From the NCBI RefSeq assembly GCF_014287585.1, contig NZ_JACOOJ010000024.1:15072-79071 (forward strand): a stretch of DNA of 64,000 bases, given 5' to 3'. The notes beneath the pieces were generated by a model. The model saw only the letters and a list, made by a program, of their open reading frames with translations, had not been told where the DNA came from and made no database searches. Each line of letters opens with the position of its first letter. The stretch's first letter is position 1. Positions 55,328 to 64,000 of the stretch are shown one piece after another. A program made the position numbers and the translations under genes. Source of the stretch: Parabacteroides hominis (lineage in GTDB: Bacteria; Bacteroidota; Bacteroidia; Bacteroidales; Tannerellaceae).

Positions 55328-58300
55328 ATGAATTTACGATTCTTTATAGACCGCCCGGTCTTTTCCATCGTTATTTCCGTAATTATTGTTTTGTTGGGCA
55401 TCATATCCCTGACGGGGCTGCCTGTGGAGCAATATCCAGACATTGCGCCGCCCACGGTGCAAGTAACGACTTCTTATCCCGGTGCCAATGCCGAAACGGT
55501 GCAGAAGTCGGTCATTGTCCCGTTGGAGGAAGCCATCAACGGTGTGGAGAACATGAGCTACATCCATTCGGAAGCCTCCAATACGGGAGATGTTACAGTG
55601 AATGTCTATTTCCGTCAGGGAACTGATGCCGACATGGCGGCAGTCAATGTGCAAAACCGCGTATCGAAGGCACAGGGATTGCTTCCTGCCGAAGTAACCA
55701 AAATCGGGGTGCAGACGCAGAAACAACAGAAGTCGCTATTGAAGGTGGTCGCCCTCTACAGCCCGGACGATTCATACGATATGCAGTTTATCAACAACTA
55801 CATGAAGATAAATGTGGAGCCGCGCGTCAAGCGTATTGCCGGTGTGGGTGAGTTCAATGTATTGGCATCCAACTATTCCATGCGCATTTGGCTGAAACCG
55901 GACGTGATGGCGCAGTACAAACTGATACCGTCAGACGTGACCAATGCCCTCGAAAAGCAGAATTTGGAATCGGCTACGGGTGCTTTCGGCGAGAACCACG
56001 AGAATGCCTACGAATATACCATCAAATATAGGGGACGCTTCTCCACGCCCGAAGAGTTTGGTGATATTGTTATCCGTTCGCTTTCCAACGGAGAAATCTT
56101 GCGTCTGAAAGATATTGCCCGCATCGAGTTGGGTGATGAAGCCTATACCTATCGTGCCATGACGGACGGTCATGCGGGATGTATCACCGAGGCTTACCAG
56201 AGTGCCGGTTCCAATGCTACGGAGGTGGTACAGGAGATTGATGCGCTGATAGATGAAATATCCGAAGACTTGCCTGAAGGATTGAAGTTTGCCAGCTTGT
56301 TGAGCGTGAACGACTTTCTCTTTGCCTCCATCGAGAATGTGCTTTGGACGCTGATAGAGGCTATCATTCTCGTTGTACTGGTGGTTTATGTGTTTTTGCA
56401 GGACATCCGTTCGACACTGATTCCCACCATATCCATTATCGTCTCTTTGGTCGGCACGTTCGCTTTCATGGCGGTGGCGGGCTTTTCCATCAACTTGCTG
56501 ACGCTGTTCGCACTGGTGCTTGCCATCGGTACGGTGGTGGACAATGCCATTGTGGTAGTCGAGGCAGTACAGGCGAAGTTCGATGCCGGTTACTACTCAT
56601 CGTATATGGCGACGAACGAAGCCATGTCGGGCATTACGGCTGCCATCGTTACCTCTACGCTGGTGTTCATGGCGGTATTCATCCCGGTTTCCATGATGGG
56701 CGGCACGTCCGGCGTATTCTATACGCAGTTCGGCATCACGATGGCGGTGGCGGTCGGACTGTCGGCAGTCAATGCCTTGACACTTTCACCGACTCTGTGT
56801 GCCTTACTGCTTGAACCTTATATAGATGCGGACGGCAAAGAGAAAAGCGGTTTTTCGGCACGCTTCCGCAAGGCGTTCAATGCGGCTTTCGAGGTCTTGG
56901 TGAAGCGGTACGTTCGGGGTGTCATCTACTTCTGCCGCCATCGGGTGGTGACATGGGGACTGCTGGTGGCTACGGTGGCGCTGGTGGTGGTGCTGATGCG
57001 CACTACCAAGACCGGACTTGTGCCCGATGAAGATACGGGTACGGTCATGGTGAGCGTCAATACCAAGCCGGGCACTTCGCTCTTCCGCACCACCCAAGTA
57101 TTGGCGCAGTTGGAAAAGGAAATCCAACAAATGCCGCAGGTGAAGCATTATGCCACCGTCAGCGGATATTCGCTCAGCGGTTCGGGAGCCAGTGCGGGAC
57201 TGATTATCATCTCCCTGCGCGACTGGTCGGAACGTGACGGCAAGGAAGATGATGTAAACTCTATCATCGGACGCATCAACACCCTTTCACAGAAAATACC
57301 GGATGCGCAGTTATTTGCCGCCGCCCCGCCCATGATTAACGGCTACGGCATGGTGAACGGTTTTGAACTGCACGTGCAGGACAAGACGGGCAAACCTGTC
57401 AGTGAGTTGGACGATGCCACCAAGGGATTCATTGCCTCCCTGAGCCAATGCCCGGAAATCGGGACTGCCTATACCGCTTTTTCAGCAGACTATCCGCAAT
57501 ATACGCTGGACATTGATGCCGCCCGTTGCGAACGTTCGGGGCTTTCTCCGGCAGAGGTGCTTTCCACGGTGTCCGGTTACTATGGCGGGCAGTATGTCTC
57601 CAATTTTAACCGTTTCTCCAAGCTCTACCGTGTCATGATACAGGCGGAGCCGGACACACGGGTCACACCGGAATCGCTGAACCACCTCTATGTGCGTACC
57701 GGCAACGGTGAAATGGCTCCCATCAGCCAGTTTGCCCGGCTTACCAAGACCTACGGGCCACAGTCGCTCAACCGCTTCAACCTCTATGGCTCCATTGCGG
57801 TCAACGGTTCGGCTGCCGACGGCTATTCTTCCGGCGACGCCATCCGTGCCATCGGCGAAGCGGCGTCCACGGCATTGCCCAAAGGCTATACCTACGAGTT
57901 TGGCGGCATCACCCGCGAGGAAAGTCAGTCGAGCAGCAACACGGTGATTATCTTCGCCATTTGCTTTGTGCTGGTCTATCTCATCCTGAGCGCACTTTAT
58001 GAAAGTTTCCTCATCCCGTTTGCCGTGGTGCTCGCCCTTCCTTTCGGCTTGCTGGGCAGTTTCCTGTTTGCCAAGCTGATGGGATTGGAGAATAACATCT
58101 ATATGCAGACCGGTTTGATTATGCTCATCGGATTGCTGGCAAAGACCGCCATCCTGATAACGGAATATGCCGTCAAACGCCGACAGGCGGGCATGTCGCT
58201 GATACAAGCTGCCGTTGGAGCCGCCAAGGTGCGATTGCGCCCCATCCTAATGACAGCCCTTACAATGGTGTTCGGACTGCTACCGCTGATGGTATCAACG

Positions 58301-58519
58301 GGAGTAGGAGCCAACGGTAACCGCACGTTGGGTTCCGGTGCGGTGGGTGGTATGCTGGTCGGTACACTTGCCTTGCTATTTGTGGTTCCGGCACTGTTCA
58401 TTGCTTTCCAGTGGTTGCAAGAGAAGGTACGTCCCATGCAGGCTGTTTCCTCCGGCGAATGGTCGATACAAGGTGAAATGGAAGATTTGAAGAAACATAA
58501 AAAGGAAAAGGAATCATGA
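55328..58519 (+). CDS. RND multidrug efflux permease (HAE-1, AcrB-like)
   Basis: A 1,063-residue inner-membrane pump with the AcrB plan: TM1 (FFIDRPVFSIVISVIIVLLG), large periplasmic loops after TM1 and TM7, and 12 helices in all. The proton-relay region of TM4 reads AIGTVVDNAIVVVEAV: the first Asp (AcrB 407) is kept, the second (408) is Asn. Lys940 is kept in IGLLAKTAILITEYA. Substrates cannot be predicted; AcrB relatives export dyes, bile salts, detergents and several antibiotics. An AGAGGAGGAAG ribosome-binding site precedes the ATG. The stop overlaps the outer-membrane factor start by ATGA. Confidence 0.95.
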   Translation: MNLRFFIDRPVFSIVISVIIVLLGIISLTGLPVEQYPDIAPPTVQVTTSYPGANAETVQKSVIVPLEEAINGVENMSYIHSEASNTGDVTVNVYFRQGTDADMAAVNVQNRVSKAQGLLPAEVTKIGVQTQKQQKSLLKVVALYSPDDSYDMQFINNYMKINVEPRVKRIAGVGEFNVLASNYSMRIWLKPDVMAQYKLIPSDVTNALEKQNLESATGAFGENHENAYEYTIKYRGRFSTPEEFGDIVIRSLSNGEILRLKDIARIELGDEAYTYRAMTDGHAGCITEAYQSAGSNATEVVQEIDALIDEISEDLPEGLKFASLLSVNDFLFASIENVLWTLIEAIILVVLVVYVFLQDIRSTLIPTISIIVSLVGTFAFMAVAGFSINLLTLFALVLAIGTVVDNAIVVVEAVQAKFDAGYYSSYMATNEAMSGITAAIVTSTLVFMAVFIPVSMMGGTSGVFYTQFGITMAVAVGLSAVNALTLSPTLCALLLEPYIDADGKEKSGFSARFRKAFNAAFEVLVKRYVRGVIYFCRHRVVTWGLLVATVALVVVLMRTTKTGLVPDEDTGTVMVSVNTKPGTSLFRTTQVLAQLEKEIQQMPQVKHYATVSGYSLSGSGASAGLIIISLRDWSERDGKEDDVNSIIGRINTLSQKIPDAQLFAAAPPMINGYGMVNGFELHVQDKTGKPVSELDDATKGFIASLSQCPEIGTAYTAFSADYPQYTLDIDAARCERSGLSPAEVLSTVSGYYGGQYVSNFNRFSKLYRVMIQAEPDTRVTPESLNHLYVRTGNGEMAPISQFARLTKTYGPQSLNRFNLYGSIAVNGSAADGYSSGDAIRAIGEAASTALPKGYTYEFGGITREESQSSSNTVIIFAICFVLVYLILSALYESFLIPFAVVLALPFGLLGSFLFAKLMGLENNIYMQTGLIMLIGLLAKTAILITEYAVKRRQAGMSLIQAAVGAAKVRLRPILMTALTMVFGLLPLMVSTGVGANGNRTLGSGAVGGMLVGTLALLFVVPALFIAFQWLQEKVRPMQAVSSGEWSIQGEMEDLKKHKKEKES

Positions 58520-59883
58520 GAAATATATTACTGACAACAGTTACCGCACTGCTGCTTGCCTCGTGCGGAGTCTATAAACCTTACTCCCGTCCGGAGGAAG
58601 TGAAAACCGATGGGCTGTATGGCACCGACATACAAGCGGAAGACACAGCCTCCATCGCCTCCTTGCATTGGAGCGAACTGTTCACCGACACACGCTTGCA
58701 ATCCCTCATCCGGCGAGGACTGGAGAATAACAACGACCTTAACGTCGCACGTCTGAAAGTGGTGGAGGCAGAAGCCACGCTGATGTCTTCGCGCCTTGCC
58801 TACCTGCCCTCAGTGTCGCTTGCCCCGCAAGGTACGTTGAGTAGCTTCGATGGTAGCAAGACGACCAAGACCTACACCCTTGCTGCTTCCGCCGAGTGGG
58901 AGCTGGACTTGTTCGGCAAGCTGACCAATGCCAAACGTGGTGCCCGTGCCGCCTTAGAGCAGAGCCGCGCTTACCGGCAGGCAGTGCAGACACAACTCAT
59001 CGCCACAATTGCCAACAGTTATTACAACTTGCTGATGTTGGATGTACAACTCGACATCAACCGCTGCACCGCCGAGAGTTGGAGCGAGTCGTTGCGCACG
59101 TTGGAACTGCAAAAGCAGTTCGGCAACACCACCGAAGCTGCCGTGCAGCAGGCACGTGCCAACCTGCTTACCGTGGAAACGAATGTGCTTACTCTGGAAC
59201 AGCAAGTCAAGAAACAGGAAAATGCCATCTCCTTGCTCTTAGGCGATGTGCCTTCCCATATCGAACGCGGTACGTTGACAGAACAGCAATTTCCCGATAC
59301 ACTCTCCGTAGGTGTACCCCTGCAGTTGCTTGCCCGCCGTCCCGACATCCGTCAGGCAGAAGCATCGCTGGCACAGGCGTTCTATGCCACCGGTGCCGCC
59401 CGCTCCGCCTTTTATCCCAGCATTACGCTGGGCGGGTCTGCAGGTTGGACAAACAGTACCGGTGCCGCCATTATCAATCCCGGACGCTGGCTACTGAGTG
59501 CAGTCGGCTCATTGACACACCCCCTCTTCAACCGTGGGCGTAACATCGCCAACCTGCGCATCGCCAAGGCACAGCAACAGGAAGCGTTACTCTCTTTCCA
59601 GCAAAGTCTGCTGAAAGCGGGTAGCGAGGTGAACGATGCTCTTGCACAATGGCAGACAGCCGACCGCCGTTTGCAACTTGATGGCAAGCAGATAGCCGCT
59701 CTGCGCCGCACCGTGGAAAGTACCCGCCAGCTGATGGAACACAGCAGTAGCACCACCTATTTGGAAGTGCTTACCGCTCAGCAATCCCTGCTCTCCGCTG
59801 AACTGACGGAAGCAAACGATCATTTCGACAAAATACAGGGGATGATAAATCTGTATCATGCGTTGGGAGGTGGAAGCTGGTGA
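58516..59883 (+). CDS. TolC/NodT-family outer-membrane efflux lipoprotein
   Basis: A 455-residue outer-membrane factor with lipobox (ALLLASCGVYKPY). Two repeated long-helix regions of the OEP family are present: SAEWELDLFGKLTNAKRGAR in the first half and the matching FYPSITLGGSAGWTNS with its following helices in the second. As a trimer it forms the exit duct for the adaptor-pump complex. It completes the tripartite set and overlaps the pump gene by 4 nt. A hairpin rich in AAGTGGCAC repeats follows its stop codon. Confidence 0.93.
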   Translation: MRNILLTTVTALLLASCGVYKPYSRPEEVKTDGLYGTDIQAEDTASIASLHWSELFTDTRLQSLIRRGLENNNDLNVARLKVVEAEATLMSSRLAYLPSVSLAPQGTLSSFDGSKTTKTYTLAASAEWELDLFGKLTNAKRGARAALEQSRAYRQAVQTQLIATIANSYYNLLMLDVQLDINRCTAESWSESLRTLELQKQFGNTTEAAVQQARANLLTVETNVLTLEQQVKKQENAISLLLGDVPSHIERGTLTEQQFPDTLSVGVPLQLLARRPDIRQAEASLAQAFYATGAARSAFYPSITLGGSAGWTNSTGAAIINPGRWLLSAVGSLTHPLFNRGRNIANLRIAKAQQQEALLSFQQSLLKAGSEVNDALAQWQTADRRLQLDGKQIAALRRTVESTRQLMEHSSSTTYLEVLTAQQSLLSAELTEANDHFDKIQGMINLYHALGGGSW

Positions 59884-59887
59884 AAGA

Positions 59888-59946
59888 CAAAGTGGCACTT
59901 CGAGGCGCACAAGGTGCCACTTTGTGGTGGTCGAAGTGGCACTTCG
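59888..59946 (+). repeat. AAGTGGCAC hairpin and direct repeats after the efflux operon
   Basis: CAAAGTGGCAC (59888-59898) pairs perfectly with GTGCCACTTTG (59914-59924). A further copy AAGTGGCACTTCG lies at 59934-59946, repeating 59890-59902. No T-tract follows. Could be a terminator, an mRNA-stabilising end or a recombination scar. Confidence 0.55.
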
Positions 59947-60054
59947 GAAAATCAAGAGTGGAGGTTAGTTCAGGCAACAGCAAAACGGATGCTTGCAAAG
60001 GCATCCGAGTGAGACAATAAACATTATTCATCAACCAATTAAAAACGTAAGACT

Positions 60055-60531
60055 ATGCCTTTTGGGGAAAAAGCGTTTCAGAAGCAACAGGGCGTTTACT
60101 ATCCCCAAGCCGTAGTGCAGGGCAAGCCCGTGGAAACGGAGACCATAGCAAAGGATTTGACGAAAATCTTCACAGTAAGTAACAGTGACGTGCAAGCCGT
60201 GTTGGGCGACATCGCAGGCGTGATGCACACGCGCATGGCGCAGGGCAAGAGCGTCCACATCAAGGGGCTGGGCTATTTCCGCTACACGCTCGACACGAAG
60301 GGCGTGAAGGATTTGGCGGACTTCGACAAGCAGGTGCAGGCGGTGCGCGTGCAGTTCACACCCGAACGGGAGCGGCTGTCGAACAAGACCTACACCCGTG
60401 CCCTTGTGGACAGCGATGATTTGGAATGGATTGAACTTTCTGCCGATGCGAAGGACGATGACCCGGCGCAGGGTGGCGGAAGCACAGACGGTTCCGGTAA
60501 TGGCGAAGATGGTGACAATCCTTTGGGATAA
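60055..60531 (+). CDS. HU/IHF-like DNA-binding protein with acidic/Gly tail
   Basis: A 158-residue protein. Residues ~25-125 resemble the HU-like fold of Bacteroidota (ETIAKDLTKIFTVSNSDVQA, then the helix DIAGVMHTRMAQGKSVHIKG and GLGYFRYTLDTKG). The C-terminal ~30 residues are Gly/Asp/Ser-rich (GGGSTDGSGNGEDGDN) and probably disordered. Such proteins bind and bend DNA; a role in element recombination or operon control is possible. It sits between the efflux operon and the second rteA, in the same orientation, with a 171-bp gap upstream and 87 bp downstream. Confidence 0.82.
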   Translation: MPFGEKAFQKQQGVYYPQAVVQGKPVETETIAKDLTKIFTVSNSDVQAVLGDIAGVMHTRMAQGKSVHIKGLGYFRYTLDTKGVKDLADFDKQVQAVRVQFTPERERLSNKTYTRALVDSDDLEWIELSADAKDDDPAQGGGSTDGSGNGEDGDNPLG

Positions 60532-60618
60532 TGTCATTGCTGACAAAGATTGCTATAATGTATGCAGCCTGTGGTTTTAGATGGACTACGGGCTGCATGA
60601 TTAAAAAGGAATAATCAA

Positions 60619-62958
60619 ATGAGAAGTACCATAGGAACAAAATTTCTCCGCACGCTGATTGCCGCAGGTTATTTATTGATGTGCCTGCTGGCAGTCGGCA
60701 TCATGTACCTGTGGTTTTATGAATGGAAAGAGATTGAAGCATTGGAAACGGAGAACCGACGTATAAATGCTTTTCGTCAGGAAGTGCATCTTGTTTATGG
60801 GGAAATGACGGGGCTTTCCCTTTTGGGCGAAAGTGTGTTGGAGTGGGAAGACGAGGATTTGGAGCATTACCATATCCGGCGCATGGCGGTGGATAGTCTG
60901 CTGTGCCGTTTCAAAACCGTTTATCCGGCAGAGCGGATAGACAGTGTGCGTCATTTGTTAGAAAGCAAGGAAAATTTGCTTTGTAGCATTGTGGAAGTAT
61001 TGAATAAACAGGAAAATTTGAATCGGGAAATTGCTAAGCGTGTACCCTTCATTGCGGCAAAAAGCACACAGGAACAGCCTAAGAAAACGAAGCGCAAAGG
61101 TTTCTTAGGCTTGTTCGGCAAGAAAGAAAAGTCGAAACCGACCGCCACAACCTCCATGCTCCATGCACTGAACCGCAAGGAGATTACACAACAACAGGCG
61201 CAAAGCCGCCGCTTGTCGGAACATGCCGACAGCCTCGCCATGCGCAACAGCGAATTGAATCGACAACTGCAATCGCTTATCGGGCAGATGGACAGGAAAG
61301 TAGAACGTGACCTGCAAAAGCGTGAGGCAGAGATAACCGCCATGCGTGAACGCTCGTTCTTTCAAATCGGAGGGCTGACAGGATTTCTTTTTCTTCTTTT
61401 GGTTGTGTCATACATCATCATCCACAGGGACATACGCCGCATAAAGCGGTATAAGGCAAAGACCGTTAATCTGATAAGGCAACTCCATGAATCGGATATG
61501 AGAAACAGGGAACTGATTTCCTCACGCAAGAGAGCCATGCACACCATTACTCATGAACTGCGTACACCGCTGACCGCCATACACGGCTATGCGGAACTGA
61601 TAGCCAACGGAGAAAATGCAACGCAGACGGAACGCTATTCGGGCAATATCCGGCAGGCATCGCAACGAATGATTGCCATGTTGAACACGCTGCTTGACTT
61701 CTTTCGGTTGGATAGTGGAAAGGAGAGTGCGAATACTTCCCCGTTCCGTTTGCAGGGCATGGCAGACGCTTTATCGGCGGAATTTGCTCCATTGGCAGAG
61801 ACAAAGGACTTGTGTTTGACGGTGGAATGCAATACCGATGTTATCCTCATGGGCGACAAGGAGCGCATTATGCAGGTTTCCGCAAACCTGTTATCCAATG
61901 CCATCAAGTTCACGCAAGCCGGAAGCGTATCGCTCCGCATGGACTACAACGGCAATAACCTTTCCATTGTGGTGGAAGATACAGGCAGCGGTATGAGCGA
62001 AGAAGAACAGCAACGGGTGTTCGGAGCATTTGAACGGCTCTCCAACGCCGCCACGCAGGACGGTTTCGGATTAGGATTATCCATCGTGAAACGCATCGTG
62101 GATATGTTAGGCGGTACTGTCCGATTGGAAAGCAAGAAAGGTCGGGGCAGTCGTTTCACGATAGAAATACCCATGCAAACCGCTGATATTGCTGTCATCG
62201 AAAAGAAAGAAGTGCAAGAACAATATCCTTATTCTGAACGTGCCTATTCGGTCATTATGTTGGATGACAACGACATTCTTCTTTCGATGGCAATGGATAT
62301 GTATGCCCATTACGGTATCCGTTGTGATGTGTGCACTAATACAAGCGACCTCATGGAAGCCATGCGGACAAAGGACTACGACCTGCTGATTACAGACTTG
62401 AAGATGCCGGAAATAAATGGCTTTGAGGTATTGGAACTGCTGCGCTCGTCCCACGTCGGCAACTCGAAGACCATCCCTGTGATTGTCGCCACTGCTTCGG
62501 GAAGCTGCACCGAAGAAGAACTGCTGGCTCATGGCTTTTCCGCCTGCCTGTTCAAGCCGTTCGGCCTGTCGGAACTGCTGGCGGTGTCGGGCAAATGCCT
62601 TTCAGTATCTTCTGTCAAAAATAACAAAGAGAAACAACCTGACCTTTCTTCTTTATTGGCGTATGGTGACAAGGTGACTATGCTTGACAAACTGAAAACC
62701 GAAACGGAAAAGGACATGCAAGCCATTAGCGATGCCGGAGAGCGGTGTGACCGCAAAGAATTGGATATGCAGGTACACCGTTTACGCAGTTCGTGGGCAG
62801 TAATCCGTGCGGACAAACCACTATGGGAACTGCACAGACTTCTGCATTCAGACACGGAATGTTCCGATAACGAGATTCAACACACCGTGAATGCAGTATT
62901 GGCAATGGGTGACAAGATTGTGGAACAGGCTAAAAAACGAAAGGAAGACGGATTATGA
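60619..62958 (+). CDS. rteA: RteA-like hybrid sensor histidine kinase, full length, second copy
   Basis: A 779-residue two-component sensor. Two membrane helices (~10-32, ~252-272) flank a periplasmic/linker region; the kinase core has His312 (THELRTPLT), N box (ANLLSNAIKF), G1 (EDTGSGM) and G2 (DGFGLGLSIV). A receiver domain follows with Asp593 (LITDLKMPEING) and a C-terminal helical HPt-like region (VHRLRSSWAVIRA). It pairs with RteB, whose start overlaps its stop (ATGA). It clearly diverges from the truncated tet(Q)-linked copy, although the order of motifs and the KRKGFLG block are shared. It is therefore a paralogue brought in from another element, not a fresh duplication. Confidence 0.93.
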   Translation: MRSTIGTKFLRTLIAAGYLLMCLLAVGIMYLWFYEWKEIEALETENRRINAFRQEVHLVYGEMTGLSLLGESVLEWEDEDLEHYHIRRMAVDSLLCRFKTVYPAERIDSVRHLLESKENLLCSIVEVLNKQENLNREIAKRVPFIAAKSTQEQPKKTKRKGFLGLFGKKEKSKPTATTSMLHALNRKEITQQQAQSRRLSEHADSLAMRNSELNRQLQSLIGQMDRKVERDLQKREAEITAMRERSFFQIGGLTGFLFLLLVVSYIIIHRDIRRIKRYKAKTVNLIRQLHESDMRNRELISSRKRAMHTITHELRTPLTAIHGYAELIANGENATQTERYSGNIRQASQRMIAMLNTLLDFFRLDSGKESANTSPFRLQGMADALSAEFAPLAETKDLCLTVECNTDVILMGDKERIMQVSANLLSNAIKFTQAGSVSLRMDYNGNNLSIVVEDTGSGMSEEEQQRVFGAFERLSNAATQDGFGLGLSIVKRIVDMLGGTVRLESKKGRGSRFTIEIPMQTADIAVIEKKEVQEQYPYSERAYSVIMLDDNDILLSMAMDMYAHYGIRCDVCTNTSDLMEAMRTKDYDLLITDLKMPEINGFEVLELLRSSHVGNSKTIPVIVATASGSCTEEELLAHGFSACLFKPFGLSELLAVSGKCLSVSSVKNNKEKQPDLSSLLAYGDKVTMLDKLKTETEKDMQAISDAGERCDRKELDMQVHRLRSSWAVIRADKPLWELHRLLHSDTECSDNEIQHTVNAVLAMGDKIVEQAKKRKEDGL

Positions 62959-64000
62959 AGGTAATTGTAGTAGAGGACAATCCCGTTTATAACGATTATG
63001 TCTGCAACTTCTTGAAGAAAGGCGGCTTCGACACCATGCAGGCGTATCGGCTTTCTACCGCCAAGAAATTGCTGGCAAAGGCAGAGGAAGATAATACTGT
63101 GCTTGCCGACTTGCGTCTACCTGATGGTGAGGGTGTCGACCTGTTGCGTTGGATGCGCAAGGAAGGGAAGCCGCAGCCGTTCATCATCATGACCGATTAC
63201 GCCGAGGTGCATACGGCAGTGGAAAGTATGAAACTCGGCTCCGCCGACTATATTCCCAAGCAATTGGTAGAGGACAGGCTTGTTCCTCTCATCCGCTCCA
63301 TACACAAAGCACAGGAACAGAAAAGGAACAAACAAGTCCCGATATTTGTCCGGCAAGGTACGGCATATCAAGGAATCAAGCGGCGTGTCCGGTTGGTTGC
63401 ACCCACCCGTATGAGTGTATTGATATTAGGTGAGAACGGTACGGGCAAAGAACATATTGCCCAACACATCCACGCACAGAGCAAACGTGCGGATAAGCCT
63501 TTCGTGGCGGTGGACTGTGGTTCGTTGTCCCCGACATTGGCACTGTCCGCATTCTTCGGACACATCAAAGGTGCATTCACAGGAGCAGATTCTACCCATG
63601 TTGGGTATTTTCAAGAAGCCAATGGCGGTACATTGTTTCTTGATGAAGTGGCCAACCTGCCGATGGAAATGCAGCGGATGTTGCTCCGTGCCATACAGGA
63701 GAGGCGGTATCGCCCGGTCGGAGACAAGGCAGACCGGAATTTCAATGTCCGCATCATCGCTGCTACCAATGAAGATTTGGAGGTATCGGTGAATGAAAAG
63801 CGTTTTCGGCAGGATCTTCTGTACCGCCTGCACGACTTCGGGATAACCGTTCCTCCGTTGCGTGACTGTCAAGAAGACATTATGCCGCTGGCAGAGTTCT
63901 TCCGTGATATGGCAAACAGAGAGCTGGAGTGTAGCGTGAGCGGGTTCAGTTCCGAAGCACGTAAAGCGTTGCTGACACACGCATGGCCGGGCAACGTGCG
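62955..64000 (+). CDS. rteB: RteB-like sigma-54-type response regulator, 3' end beyond the window
   Basis: The frame from ATG 62955 (VIVVEDNPVYNDYVCNF) stays open to the last base, ~348 codons. The receiver domain has the phosphoacceptor in LADLRLPDGEG and Lys in DYIPKQL. The AAA+ sigma-54 activation domain shows Walker A GENGTGKEH, the sigma-54 contact loop KGAFTGAD and Walker B TLFLDEVANLP; the sequence ends at HAWPGNV, just before the C-terminal HTH. In CTnDOT, RteB activates rteC, which in turn induces excision. It overlaps the second rteA by ATGA. Confidence 0.95.
   Translation, partial: MKVIVVEDNPVYNDYVCNFLKKGGFDTMQAYRLSTAKKLLAKAEEDNTVLADLRLPDGEGVDLLRWMRKEGKPQPFIIMTDYAEVHTAVESMKLGSADYIPKQLVEDRLVPLIRSIHKAQEQKRNKQVPIFVRQGTAYQGIKRRVRLVAPTRMSVLILGENGTGKEHIAQHIHAQSKRADKPFVAVDCGSLSPTLALSAFFGHIKGAFTGADSTHVGYFQEANGGTLFLDEVANLPMEMQRMLLRAIQERRYRPVGDKADRNFNVRIIAATNEDLEVSVNEKRFRQDLLYRLHDFGITVPPLRDCQEDIMPLAEFFRDMANRELECSVSGFSSEARKALLTHAWPGNV

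Larger units (their letters stand above)
36186..64000 (+). mobile_element. CTnDOT-family conjugative transposon (ICE), left part
   Basis: The order attachment core - integrase - small HTH/excision genes - orf3 - topoisomerase exc - methylase/helicase - tet(Q) - rteA - rteB is that of CTnDOT-type elements. The RteC, mob and tra genes expected further right are not in the window. Differences from classic CTnDOT are a divergent integrase/excision module, an inserted RND efflux operon and two rteA genes. The backbone 36.5-50 kb looks distinctly more GC-rich than tet(Q) and the truncated rteA, consistent with a mosaic assembled from several sources. Confidence 0.93.

Noticed and set aside
1..64000. 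tRNA or rRNA genes and CRISPR arrays
   Set aside because: No cloverleaf-like sequence, rRNA stretch or regularly spaced repeat array was recognised by eye; a short RNA could still be missed without a covariance search.

Overview
The window reads as Bacteroidales, probably Parabacteroides or a close relative; the genus is a guess. The order-level call rests on a SusC/SusD pair, Bacteroidota promoters (TTTG, about 19-21 nt, TAnnTTTG), lipoproteins with short signal peptides, and a CTnDOT-family conjugative element.

Chromosomal part, about 1-36,185. (1) 1-15,919 is a glycan/glycoprotein utilisation locus, all on the + strand: the 3' end of a SusC porin, SusD, a HExxH lipoprotein, a GH97 with alpha-galactosidase-type catalytic residues, an M61-like peptidase, two GH127 beta-L-arabinofuranosidases and an S9 peptidase. 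The mix fits plant extensin-type (hydroxyproline-rich) glycoproteins. (2) 15,975-28,608 is housekeeping: dps, an unrecognised helical protein, a compact aguA-aguB-pabB-pabC run (putrescine from agmatine, then p-aminobenzoate), two secreted L,D-transpeptidase-type enzymes, recQ, a DEAD-box helicase and a Tat-exported GH109-like protein. (3) 28,750-36,161 is mostly on the - strand: a formyltransferase-only PurH, a Nudix hydrolase, topB, a DUF4861 lipoprotein and a GH20 hexosaminidase, plus one small + strand gene.

Integrated element, 36,186 to beyond the right edge. A GTAnnTTTGC core (on the - strand), the CTnDOT-family attachment sequence, lies 24 bp upstream of the GH20 start and doubles as a TAnnTTTG promoter box. 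Then follow an IntDOT-type integrase (411 aa, Ser259 and Tyr381), a RhuM-like protein, small HTH proteins including a xis2c/xis2d-like pair, orf3, the topoisomerase exc, a DUF1896 protein and a 1,938-aa methylase-helicase. A small inverted-repeat element and a decayed membrane-protein gene separate this module from tet(Q), which keeps a three-codon leader and a hairpin over its ribosome-binding site.

The most unusual part is 52,500-62,958. The rteA that follows tet(Q) is cut before the kinase G2 box and joined in frame to the last ~95 codons of a MATE exporter. A complete RND tripartite efflux operon follows with ATGA overlaps, then an HU-like protein, a second full-length rteA and rteB, which runs off the window. 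The join puts an efflux pump downstream of the tet(Q) transcription unit and replaces the original rteA-rteB tail with a divergent pair.
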